This document shows positions 17,639-26,180 of a stretch of 32,571 nucleotides of DNA, piece after piece; within the stretch, counting starts at the first letter, position 1; each line of letters starts with the position of its first letter. This DNA is from Candidatus Aridivita willemsiae (GTDB lineage: Bacteria > Actinomycetota > CADDZG01 > WHSQ01). Below the pieces are notes generated by a model. The model saw only the letters and a program-made list of their open reading frames with translations, was not told where the DNA came from and searched no databases. A program made the position numbers and the translations under genes. The stretch is taken from assembly GCA_013695835.1 (NCBI GenBank), contig JACCZU010000161.1:1-32571 (forward strand), read 5' to 3'.

Positions 17639-20441
17639 GGAGGCGCTCCCCCTTGGGATCGACCTGTGCGAGCTGCGGCGTCACGACCGCTGGGACCCGG
17701 CTCCCGTCGGGAGCCACGATTGAGATGGCCGAGCCAGGCTCGGCCAGGTGGGGGGCGACGAAGCCCATACAGATGGAACGGCCAAGGGTCGGGGACATCC
17801 GGCTCGAGGTGATGCGGCCTACGATGATTCCTGCCTCGACGATCTGGCTGCCCTCGGCGGGCACGGCGGTCCCCTCGAGTGGGCGCAGGCCAACGAGTCG
17901 CAGGAAGTCGTCGCGGCCCTCTTGCCAGCCGAGCTCCGGTTTGCCCGCGAAGTCCTCCTTGTCGAGCTTCACCGCCCAGTCGAGGCCGGCCCCGTAGGCG
18001 CGCGTGAGCCCGTCTGTGTCCTGGCCAACGATGAGGTGTCCCTTCTCAAGCCGGAGGATGCGCTGGGCCTCGACGCCGAAAGGCTTTACGCCGAGATCGG
18101 CGCCTCGCTCCAACAGCGTCTCCCAGACCCCGAGCCCATAAGAAGCTGGAACGTGGATCTCATAGCTCAGCTCACCGGTGAAGCCGATGCGCCACATGAA
18201 CGAGCCGTCGATCCCGGCGATGGATCCCGACCGCACCCGCATGTAGGGAAACTCCTCGGGGCCGAGGGCGACGTCGTCAACGACCAGCGACAGCAGGTCG
18301 CGCGCACGCGGCCCTGCGATGTTGATGCTTGCGAAGTCGGAGGTGACCCTCGCGACGTGGACGCGCCATTCGGGATGCTCGGTCTGCAGCCAGCTCTCGA
18401 TCCACTCCCACACGGTCTCGGCGCCCGACGATGTGGCGGTCATGAGGTAGTGGTCGTCACCAAGCCGTCCGGTGACGCCGTCGTCGAGGACGACGCCATC
18501 CTCGGCGCACATGACCCCGTAGCGGACCGATCCGAGCGCAAGCTTCGACCACTTGTTGATGTAGAGCTGGTTGAGAAGCTTCGGCACGTCGGGCCCCCTG
18601 AGGTCGAATTTCCCGAGCGGGGTGACGTCGATGAGCCCGACGCCCGAGCGCACCGAGCGAACCTCGGCGGCCGGGTCGCCGTAATGATCGGGGCGGATCC
18701 ACTGTCCGGCAACAAGCGGCTTCGCGCCGTGCGCCTCGTGCCACGGCTGCATGGGCGAGTACCTGACCGGCTCGAAGGAGCGCCCTGCAAGGGCGCCGAG
18801 GGTCACGGGGCTGTAGGGGGGCCGCCACACGGTCGTACCCGTCGCCGCGATCGTGGCGCCGGTCGCGGCCGCGACCACGGCTACGGCATTGACGCTCTCG
18901 AGCTTTCCCTGCGCAGGTCCCATCGTGGCCGTCGTGTAGCGCTTGGCAAGCTCTATCGAGTCGTAGCCCTCGGCCACGGCCTCCTCGAGCTCTTTTGACG
19001 AGACGTCCTCGGAGAAGTCGACGAAGCCGTGGGTCCGGGCCTTGAACAGCGCGGGGTGGGCCTCCACCGGCAGGCTCGGTATCTCGGTGGTGGCCGAGAC
19101 CTCGTGAGCGCGGCGCGCGGCGGCCCGCCCGACGGCGCTCCCGTGGTCTATTAGCTGCTCGAGCGAGCCGTCCCCCGCGATGCCCCCGGTTGCAAGCACG
19201 TCGTCGTGACCCCCGCCGGGAAAGAAGCGGGCGGCGCGCTCGTTGTAAACGGGCCTGTCCCCGGCCATGTTGAGCAGCGACGTCGGCGCTGTCCATCCCA
19301 CAGCGGTGACGAGGAGGTCGCACTCGACGGTGGTGCCGTCGGCGCACTCGACCGCGCGCAACGTTCTCCCGCCCTTCGCCCGCACGACGTCTTCGCCGCT
19401 GCGGGCGTCCACGATCTTTAGGACATCGACTCCAGCGTCGGCGAGGTCACAGACGGCCGCGTCTCCGCTCGAGTTGGCGGTGAGGACGACGGCGCGCTCG
19501 CCGGGCTTGACCGCCCACAGATTGATGAGGCGCCGCGCGCCCGTCGACAGCATGACGCCCGGGATGTCGTTGCCTGAGAACACGTAGGGCCTCTCGATGA
19601 GGCCGGGAGCGGCGACGAGGACCCCGGCCCTTGCCTTGATCAAACGCTCGACCACTCCGGGCGCACTCCTTTGCACGACTGCCACCCAGTTCCCGTCGTA
19701 GCGCCCGGTCACGACCGAGTCGGTGAGCACCTCGATGCCGCCGGTAGCTGCGACGGCTCGCCGCAGGTCGCCGAGAGCGGCGAGCTCCGGGGCCGCGCCC
19801 CAGCGCAAGTGCCCTCCAAGCTCGGGCTCCCCCTCGACCAGCATCACCGCAGCGCCCGCAGCCGCGGCGGCAACGGCCGCTGCCATGCCTGCCGGCCCCC
19901 CTCCCGCAACGACGACGTCGGGATGCGCGTAGCGCTTGTCGTAGTAGTCGTGGGCGGCCTCAGGGCTCACGGCGCCGCCAGGGGAGAAGCCGCGGAGCAC
20001 CCTCTCGTAAGCGGGCCAGAGGCGCTTGGGCCGCATGAAGGTCTTGTAATAGAAGCCGGCCGAAAGAAAGGGGGCAAGCGCCCCGTTGGCCGACTTGACG
20101 TCGTAACGCAGCGACGGCCACGCGTTCTGAGGTCGCGCCGACATACCCGGCTCGACCATGCGGTGCGACGCGCGCACGTTTGGCTCGTCGCCAACCTGGA
20201 CGAGGCAGCCCGGGTCAAGGTAGCTCGTGGTCATGACTCCGCGCGGCCTGTGGTACTTGAAAGAGCGGGACATAACCCTCACCCCCGCCGCCGCAAGCGC
20301 AGAGGTGATCGTGTCGCCCCTGTAGGCGGGATAGGTGTCACCGTCCCATGTAAAGGTCAGGCCCCGGCTTCGGTCGATGATCTCGCCGGGCCGGGGGCCG
20401 AGCCGCATGTCCACCCCGGTCGCTTGAGCTTTGCGCCTCAC
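17631..20441 (-). CDS. soxA: Sarcosine oxidase alpha subunit
   Basis: RGLTFTWDGDTYPAYRGDTITSALAAAGVRVMSRSFKYHRPRG, NAD/FAD domain VVVAGGGPAGMAAAVAAAAAGA, C-terminal GcvT-like domain. GTG at 20441 overlaps the soxD stop (GTGA); the ORF-track start at 20735 is an over-extension. Confidence 0.93.
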   Translation of the reverse strand: MRRKAQATGVDMRLGPRPGEIIDRSRGLTFTWDGDTYPAYRGDTITSALAAAGVRVMSRSFKYHRPRGVMTTSYLDPGCLVQVGDEPNVRASHRMVEPGMSARPQNAWPSLRYDVKSANGALAPFLSAGFYYKTFMRPKRLWPAYERVLRGFSPGGAVSPEAAHDYYDKRYAHPDVVVAGGGPAGMAAAVAAAAAGAAVMLVEGEPELGGHLRWGAAPELAALGDLRRAVAATGGIEVLTDSVVTGRYDGNWVAVVQRSAPGVVERLIKARAGVLVAAPGLIERPYVFSGNDIPGVMLSTGARRLINLWAVKPGERAVVLTANSSGDAAVCDLADAGVDVLKIVDARSGEDVVRAKGGRTLRAVECADGTTVECDLLVTAVGWTAPTSLLNMAGDRPVYNERAARFFPGGGHDDVLATGGIAGDGSLEQLIDHGSAVGRAAARRAHEVSATTEIPSLPVEAHPALFKARTHGFVDFSEDVSSKELEEAVAEGYDSIELAKRYTTATMGPAQGKLESVNAVAVVAAATGATIAATGTTVWRPPYSPVTLGALAGRSFEPVRYSPMQPWHEAHGAKPLVAGQWIRPDHYGDPAAEVRSVRSGVGLIDVTPLGKFDLRGPDVPKLLNQLYINKWSKLALGSVRYGVMCAEDGVVLDDGVTGRLGDDHYLMTATSSGAETVWEWIESWLQTEHPEWRVHVARVTSDFASINIAGPRARDLLSLVVDDVALGPEEFPYMRVRSGSIAGIDGSFMWRIGFTGELSYEIHVPASYGLGVWETLLERGADLGVKPFGVEAQRILRLEKGHLIVGQDTDGLTRAYGAGLDWAVKLDKEDFAGKPELGWQEGRDDFLRLVGLRPLEGTAVPAEGSQIVEAGIIVGRITSSRMSPTLGRSICMGFVAPHLAEPGSAISIVAPDGSRVPAVVTPQLAQVDPKGERLHG

Positions 20442-20707
20442 GGCTGTGGCCCGCCGCGGCCCGGGAGGGTGACCGAAGTGACCTCGTTGGTCACCGTGTC
20501 GCGTTCGACCTTTAGATAACGCCTGCAACCTGCCCTGTGGAACCAGCTCTCCACAGTGGGGCCGGCGGGATTGCTGCGTAGATACAGATAGGAGCGCCAC
20601 TGCTCGGGGTCGACGCCATCCGGGTTCGGCCTCGTGAGGGCTTCGCCCACGTATTGGAACTCCGAGACGTTGCGCTCCCCGCAATGGGGGCACGGGATCA
20701 GGATCAC
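20438..20707 (-). CDS. soxD: Sarcosine oxidase delta subunit
   Basis: MILIPCPHCGERNVSEFQYVGEALTRPNPDGVDPEQWRSYLYLRSNPAGPTVESWFHRAGCRRYLKVERDT. Confidence 0.95.
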   Translation of the reverse strand: MILIPCPHCGERNVSEFQYVGEALTRPNPDGVDPEQWRSYLYLRSNPAGPTVESWFHRAGCRRYLKVERDTVTNEVTSVTLPGRGGPQP

Positions 20708-20752
20708 GCTTCCGGTCCTCCAGCCCCCGGGACATGGGCGGTGGCGGCGTCC

Positions 20753-22030
20753 TCAGTGCCCAACTGCCGCCGCCCCCTTCTCGCCGAGCAGCTCGCCCCG
20801 CATGAACCTGTCGAGGGAGAAGCCCGCGATCAGCTCGGGAGTCTTTCCTTCTGCGATGAGCTGAGCCATGGCCTCACCGGCCACGGGCCCTGCCTTGAAG
20901 CCGTAGGTGCCCCAGCCCACGTCCACGAGAAAGCCCTCGACGGGGGTTTGTCCCATGATTGGGGAGTAGTCGGGGGTCATGTCGCACAGCCCCGCCCACT
21001 GCCGCAGGACCCTCATCTTCGCCAAGGAAGGCATCAGCTCGAGGACGTGACCGGCCAGGCTCTCGATGAAATCGAGCGAGCCCCGCATCGAATAGGAGGG
21101 GAAGGGGTCGACCGCCGAGCCGAACACAAGCTCGCCGCGATCGGTCTGGCTCAGATAGACGTGCAGGCTGCCGGACACGATCACCGGGCCCAGAAACGGT
21201 CTCACGGGCTCAGTGACCGCGGCCTGCAGCGGGGAGGTCGTGATCGGCATTGCCACCCCGGCCATGTCCGAGATCAAGGTCGCCCATCCGGCGGTGGCGT
21301 TGACCACCACGGGGGTCGCCACTTTTCCCCCGCTCGTGGCAACGCCGCGCACGGCGCCCCCAGCGACGTCGATGCCGAGCACCTCGGTGTTCTGGTGGAT
21401 GTGCACTCCGCGGGAATCGGCGGCGCGCGCGTACCCCCAGACCACTGCATCGTGGCGGATGATGCCGCCCGGCGGGTGATAAAGCGCCCCGAGCACCGGA
21501 TAGCGAGCCTCGGACGACGTGTCGAGGTAGGGCACAAGCTCCTTGACCTGGGCGGTCGAGATCACTTCGGAGTCGATGCCCTCGAGCTTGTTGACCTCGG
21601 CGCGCCAGCGCATGGTTCTGAGCGAGCTGTCGTTGTGCGCAAGCGTGAGGTGTCCCCGTTGCGAGAACATCACGTTGAAGTTGAGCTCCGTCGACAGGGA
21701 CTCGTAGAGCTTGAGCGAGCGGTCGTAGAAGCGAACGCCCTCGGGGGTCAGGTAGTTCGAGCGGATGATCGCGGTGTTGCGCCCCGAGCCGCCGCTGCCG
21801 ATGTATCCCTTCTCGAGCACTGCGACGTTCGAGATCCCGTGGCGGGCGGCCAGGTAGTAGGCGGTGGCGAGCCCGTGCACGCCGCCGCCGACCACAACCA
21901 CGTCGTATGCCCTCCTGAGATCGTGGTTGTGCCACGCGCGCGGCCAGCCGTTCCTCGCCACGCCGTGGCGCGCGAGGTCGAAGGCCGAGTAGCGTCCCAT
22001 CCTGCGCGCTCCGTTTTTGACCGGCTTCAT
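20753..22030 (-). CDS. soxB: Sarcosine oxidase beta subunit
   Basis: MKPVKNGARRMGRYSAFDLARHG...YDVVVVGGGVHGLATAYYLAARHGISNVAVLEKGYIGSGGSGRNTAIIRSNYL. ATG at 22030 overlaps the iclR stop (ATGA). Confidence 0.95.
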   Translation of the reverse strand: MKPVKNGARRMGRYSAFDLARHGVARNGWPRAWHNHDLRRAYDVVVVGGGVHGLATAYYLAARHGISNVAVLEKGYIGSGGSGRNTAIIRSNYLTPEGVRFYDRSLKLYESLSTELNFNVMFSQRGHLTLAHNDSSLRTMRWRAEVNKLEGIDSEVISTAQVKELVPYLDTSSEARYPVLGALYHPPGGIIRHDAVVWGYARAADSRGVHIHQNTEVLGIDVAGGAVRGVATSGGKVATPVVVNATAGWATLISDMAGVAMPITTSPLQAAVTEPVRPFLGPVIVSGSLHVYLSQTDRGELVFGSAVDPFPSYSMRGSLDFIESLAGHVLELMPSLAKMRVLRQWAGLCDMTPDYSPIMGQTPVEGFLVDVGWGTYGFKAGPVAGEAMAQLIAEGKTPELIAGFSLDRFMRGELLGEKGAAAVGH

Positions 22031-22836
22031 CTCGAGCGGCCGTCCGATGACACTCGGTCGCCGGCGCGCGCCGGCGGCGTGCCGCCGACCTCGGCGGACA
22101 GGCTGTGGGCGCACTCGAGGAGCAGCGGCAGGGCTTCGTCCATCGCCTCGGCGTCGAAGCGTCCGCTTGGCCCCTGCAGACCCACGATTCCAAGGAGCTC
22201 GCCGCGCGCTCCTGCGACGGGGGCAGCGATGGCGCTCAAGTCGGGCTCTCGCTCGCGCGCGGCTTGAGCCCACCCGCGCCGGCGCGTCAGGTCCGCCTCC
22301 TCGGCGATCTCCTTGCGGCCGGTGACGGTCCACTCGGTATAGCGGGGCGGCTCTCCCGGGGGGAGCTTGCCGCCGTAGGCGAGGAACACCTTGCCAACGG
22401 CGGTCGCATGCGCAACGCTTGGGCGTCCCACCCGGGCGATGCTCTGGATCGAGGACTCGCCCTGGACGAAATCCACCGTCATCGCCTCGTCCTCGCCGGG
22501 CGCCGACAGGGTTGCGGTCTCCCCTGTGGTCGTCATGAGCCTCGTCAGATAGACGCGGGCGGCGTCCCTCAGGTCGAAGCGTGCGAGCGCTGCATTGCCG
22601 AGCTGGAGGACGCGCAGACCGAGGCGGTAGCGGCCGGTCTCGGCGGTCTGGCCGACAAACCCCCGCGCCGAGAGCGTTCCGAGGATCCTGGACACGGAGC
22701 TTGGGTTGATCCCCGTGCGCCTAGAGATCTCGTTGGTCCCGAGGTCCCGGTCCGACTCCGCCAACGCTTCGAGGACTGTGAGGGCGCGTTCGACGGAGCC
22801 CACGTGCCGCACGGTGGTGGGGTTGGTCCTCGGCAT
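22027..22836 (-). CDS. IclR-family transcriptional regulator, first gene of the sox operon
   Basis: N-terminal wHTH (SVERALTVLEALAESDRDLGTNEISRRTGINPSSVSRILGTLSARGFVGQ) and IclR effector domain (RVGRPSVAHATAVGKVFLAYG). Confidence 0.92.
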   Translation of the reverse strand: MPRTNPTTVRHVGSVERALTVLEALAESDRDLGTNEISRRTGINPSSVSRILGTLSARGFVGQTAETGRYRLGLRVLQLGNAALARFDLRDAARVYLTRLMTTTGETATLSAPGEDEAMTVDFVQGESSIQSIARVGRPSVAHATAVGKVFLAYGGKLPPGEPPRYTEWTVTGRKEIAEEADLTRRRGWAQAAREREPDLSAIAAPVAGARGELLGIVGLQGPSGRFDAEAMDEALPLLLECAHSLSAEVGGTPPARAGDRVSSDGRSR

Positions 22837-22852
22837 AGGGGCGTATGATACA

Positions 22853-22881
22853 CGCTACGGGCAACACCGTTGCCTGTAGCG
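22853..22881. promoter_or_regulatory. Operator B: perfect extended palindrome CGCTAC-g-GGCAAC-acc-GTTGCC-t-GTAGCG
   Basis: 29-nt palindrome read directly, in the divergent intergenic region of iclR (start 22836) and the FAD oxidoreductase (start 22955). Confidence 0.75.
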
Positions 22882-22954
22882 CAATATGAGCCGAGCGTCA
22901 TTGGGCGCTGCCGTGGCCTCGGCGGAGGACCAACGCTAAGGAAAGGAGTGGCGC

Positions 22955-24286
22955 GTGTCGCTTGAGGGCGCCAAGTACGTGGTAATCGGGGCAGGGGTCC
23001 ACGGCCTTTCGACCGCGTGGCACCTCGCCGGGGAGCTCAAGGCGACGGGCGCAGGCGACGGGCGCGACATCGCGGTGATCGACAAGCGCGATATTGCGGC
23101 GGGGGCCTCGGGGATCGCCTGCGGGGTGATCCGCAACAACTACTTCCAGCCCGCCATGCGCGAGCTGATGGCGCATTCCGTTTCGGTGTGGGAGTCGGAC
23201 CCGGCCGCTTTCGCCTATCACCCGGTCGGCTACATGCAAATCTCCCCCGAGGTCATGCACGCCGACGTGGCCCGGATCCACGAGGAGCAGAAGGCAATCG
23301 GCTATCCCTCGACCTTCATCGAGGGGGCGCAGGAGAGCCAGTCCTATATGCAGGACATGTTCTTCGACTGGCAGGCCGGAGGCATTACCAGCATCCTGCA
23401 TGAGCACAGGGGTGGCTACGCAAACAACAGGAAGTCGATGCTCGGGTTGGCCGGCAAGGCGGCCGCCGAGGGGGTCCGGATGCACCTCGGCGCAAAGGTC
23501 ACAGGTCTGCGGCGAGAGGGTGGCGCCGTCACCGCGGTGGAGACCGACTCAGGGACGGTGGCCTGCGACCACGTTGTGATCGCCGTCGGACCATGGATCC
23601 GCGATCTGTGGGCGATGCTCGACCTGCCGAGAACGATCCCGGTCGCTGCACCGGACCGCAGCCACTCCGTCGAGCGCGACATGTGGACCTACTGGGCGCT
23701 GCAGGAAGGCACGCTCGAGGTCGACCCGGGGTCCTTCACCGACAACAGGGGCCACATGCCGCCCGTCGTCCACGTCGACACTGACGCACCGCTCTACGAC
23801 GAGGCTGGCGCGCTCGTGACCGATGAGCTGTGGGGCATCTACTACAAGCCGGACTTCAACTTCGGTGGAGTGCAGGGAGGCGCCGCCCCCTACAGGGTCG
23901 ATCGCCCCACGGACGACGTCGCCGTCGACCCCTACGGGCCCGCAAGCCCCGACTTCGTCGTCGGCCAAGACTTCGCGCGCATGTGGACCGCGGCCCTCGC
24001 CCATTGCCACAAGCGCCTCGCCGGCACTTCGCACCTGTTCTCGAAAGAGCCGTCCGGCGGCATCGGGTGCTTTACCCCCGACAGCTTTCCCGTGTTCGAT
24101 GTCTTTTCCGACAACGCATACGTGATCGCCGACTCCAACCATGGCTACAAGATGCTGGGCGTCGGGGCGCTGGTGGCCAAGGAGCTCCTTGGGGAGAAAC
24201 AAGCCCTTCTCGAGCCCTTCCGGTTCTCCCGCTACGCAACCGGCAACCTCCACCCGGTGAGCCACTCGCCCTTCCCGTGGAGCTGA
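22955..24286 (+). CDS. FAD-dependent oxidoreductase, DAO family (sarcosine/dimethylglycine oxidase SoxB-like)
   Basis: GTG start preceded by AAGGAAAGGAG. KYVVIGAGVHGLSTAWHLAGELK, AAGASGIACGVIRNNYF, GIGCFTPDSFPVFDVFSDNAYVIADSNHGYKMLGVGALVAKELLG. Confidence 0.9.
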   Translation: MSLEGAKYVVIGAGVHGLSTAWHLAGELKATGAGDGRDIAVIDKRDIAAGASGIACGVIRNNYFQPAMRELMAHSVSVWESDPAAFAYHPVGYMQISPEVMHADVARIHEEQKAIGYPSTFIEGAQESQSYMQDMFFDWQAGGITSILHEHRGGYANNRKSMLGLAGKAAAEGVRMHLGAKVTGLRREGGAVTAVETDSGTVACDHVVIAVGPWIRDLWAMLDLPRTIPVAAPDRSHSVERDMWTYWALQEGTLEVDPGSFTDNRGHMPPVVHVDTDAPLYDEAGALVTDELWGIYYKPDFNFGGVQGGAAPYRVDRPTDDVAVDPYGPASPDFVVGQDFARMWTAALAHCHKRLAGTSHLFSKEPSGGIGCFTPDSFPVFDVFSDNAYVIADSNHGYKMLGVGALVAKELLGEKQALLEPFRFSRYATGNLHPVSHSPFPWS

Positions 24287-24288
24287 CC

Positions 24289-25137
24289 GTGCCCGATGCA
24301 ACGCTCGAGCTGTCGCAAACGGTTGAGCTTCCAGAGGGCGTCATCGCCTGGGACGTCTACGGCCACGGCCCTCCGGTCGTGCTCGTGCACGGGACTCCGA
24401 CAAGCTCTTATCTGTGGCGGCGCGTGGCCCCCGTGCTCAGTGAGACCTTTTCCGTCTACATCTTCGACCTCTTGGGCTACGGACGATCGAGAGCTCAAGC
24501 GCAGGCCGATGTCTCACTTCCCGTGCAGGGCTCCATCGTGACCGGGCTGCTCGACCACTGGGGCGTTCAGGGCGCCGGGGTGGTGGGTCACGACATCGGA
24601 GGCGCCGCCGTGCTCAGGGCGCACCTGATCGACGGCGTGCCGTTTGCATGCGCCGCGTTGCTCGATGCCGTCGTCACGCGTCCGTGGATCACCGCCACGA
24701 CGCGGCACGTCCAAGCGCATCTCGATGCCTACAAGACGATGCCGGGGCACGTCTACAAACAGATCGTCGCCACCCATTTGCGCACAGCGGTTCACGGCAC
24801 GATCGACGATGCCACCCTCGAGGCCTATTTGTCCCAGTGGACCGGAGCGGACGGGCAGGCGGCTTATCTGCGGAAGGTGGAGCTCTTCGATGAGGACCAC
24901 ACCACCGCCATCGAAGCGCGCCTCGGCGAGGTGAAGGTTCCGGTGCAGGTCATCTGGGGGCAACACGACGCATGGCTCCCGATCGAGGCCGCCGAGCGCG
25001 TCGTGGCTCGGGTACCGACGGCTCGCCTGACGACCGTGCCCGACGCCGGCCACTTCGTAATGGAGGATCAGCCACAAGAAGTCGCGCGGCTGTTGCACGA
25101 GTTCTTCGCGTCCTGCTTGATCGGGGACGCCGCATGA
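24289..25137 (+). CDS. Alpha/beta hydrolase with haloalkane dehalogenase/epoxide-hydrolase-like Asp nucleophile
   Basis: VVLVHGTPTSSYLWRRVAP, VVGHDIGGAA (Asp at the nucleophile elbow), WGQHDAWLP, DAGHFVMEDQP. Start could also be GTG at 24277. Confidence 0.85.
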   Translation: MPDATLELSQTVELPEGVIAWDVYGHGPPVVLVHGTPTSSYLWRRVAPVLSETFSVYIFDLLGYGRSRAQAQADVSLPVQGSIVTGLLDHWGVQGAGVVGHDIGGAAVLRAHLIDGVPFACAALLDAVVTRPWITATTRHVQAHLDAYKTMPGHVYKQIVATHLRTAVHGTIDDATLEAYLSQWTGADGQAAYLRKVELFDEDHTTAIEARLGEVKVPVQVIWGQHDAWLPIEAAERVVARVPTARLTTVPDAGHFVMEDQPQEVARLLHEFFASCLIGDAA

Positions 25138-26180
25138 CCGCGCCCGGAGGCAACGGGCTCCTCGAGCGGCTTGCTGCCGGTCCCGTCATCTGTGCGGAGG
25201 GTTATCTGTTTGAGCTCGAGCGGCGCGGGTACGTGCAGGCGGGCGCGTTCGTCCCCGAGGTCGTGCTCCAGCATCCCGAGGAGGTGACTCAGCTACACCG
25301 TGAGTTCGTGCACGCCGGCTCCGACGTTGTGGAGGCGTTTACCTATTACGGGCACAGAGAGAAGCTCAGGACGATCGGCAAGGAGGACATCCTCGAGGAG
25401 CTCAACCGCACGGCCCTATCACTTGCCGGTGAGGTCGCGCGCACGAGCGGCACCCTGCTTGCGGGAAACATCTGCAACACGAACCTGTGGGACCCCGGCG
25501 ACGATGGCAGCCTTCCAGCGGTCCGCACGATGTTCGAGGAACAGGTGGGCTGGGCCGTAGAAGCCGGCGTCGATCTCGTCATCGGGGAGACCTTCAGCTA
25601 TGCCGAGGAGTCTCTGGCCGCCCTCGAGGTCATCAAGTCGGCAGGTCTAGCCTCAGTGATCATGCTCGCCATACACAAGGAGGGGACGCCGCGCGAGGGC
25701 AGGCCGGTCGCAGAGGCGTGCAAACGATTGTCCGATGCGGGGGCCGACGTCGTGGGGCTCAACTGCATAAGGGGCCCCGAGACGATGCTTCCCCTCATCA
25801 AGGCCATCGTCCCGGCCGTTGATTCCTATGTTGCTGCGCTGCCGGTTCCCTACCGAACCACAGAGGCGCAGCCGACCTTTCAGTCGCTGAGGGACCCGGT
25901 GCTCGAGGGTGTGAGGGATCGGCCCTTCCCGACCGCACTCGACCCCTTCACCTGCTCGCGCTACGAGATCGCCGACTTCACCGTCAGAGCGCAGGCGCTC
26001 GGCGTCGGCTATTTCGGAGTTTGCTGCGGCGCGGGGCCCCATCACATCCGAAGCATGGCCGAGGCCCTCGGCCGAACCCCTCCCGCTAGCCGTTACTCGC
26101 CGGACATGGCCAAGCACGCTTTTCTCGGTGCAGACGCCCGTCTGCGCCCCCACAACCTGGTCTTCAGGGAAAGCCTCTAA
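25134..26180 (+). CDS. Homocysteine S-methyltransferase, betaine--homocysteine methyltransferase (BHMT)-like
   Basis: GLLERLAAGPVICAEGYLFELERRGYVQAGAFVPEVVLQHPEEVTQLHREFVHAGSDVVEAFTYYGHREKL; Zn-ligand motifs VGLNC and GVCCGAGPHHIR. ATGA overlap with the upstream hydrolase. Confidence 0.88.
   Translation: MTAPGGNGLLERLAAGPVICAEGYLFELERRGYVQAGAFVPEVVLQHPEEVTQLHREFVHAGSDVVEAFTYYGHREKLRTIGKEDILEELNRTALSLAGEVARTSGTLLAGNICNTNLWDPGDDGSLPAVRTMFEEQVGWAVEAGVDLVIGETFSYAEESLAALEVIKSAGLASVIMLAIHKEGTPREGRPVAEACKRLSDAGADVVGLNCIRGPETMLPLIKAIVPAVDSYVAALPVPYRTTEAQPTFQSLRDPVLEGVRDRPFPTALDPFTCSRYEIADFTVRAQALGVGYFGVCCGAGPHHIRSMAEALGRTPPASRYSPDMAKHAFLGADARLRPHNLVFRESL

Noticed and set aside
17748-18998. 416-aa plus-strand ORF over soxA
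   Set aside because: Shadow ORF opposite a clear soxA reading frame; no family resemblance.
20442-20735. N-terminal extension of the soxA ORF
   Set aside because: Overlaps soxD in another frame; GTG at 20441 or ATG at 20408 is the sensible start.
20654-22267. 537-aa plus-strand ORF over soxB/iclR
   Set aside because: Shadow ORF opposite soxB and iclR; composition-driven.
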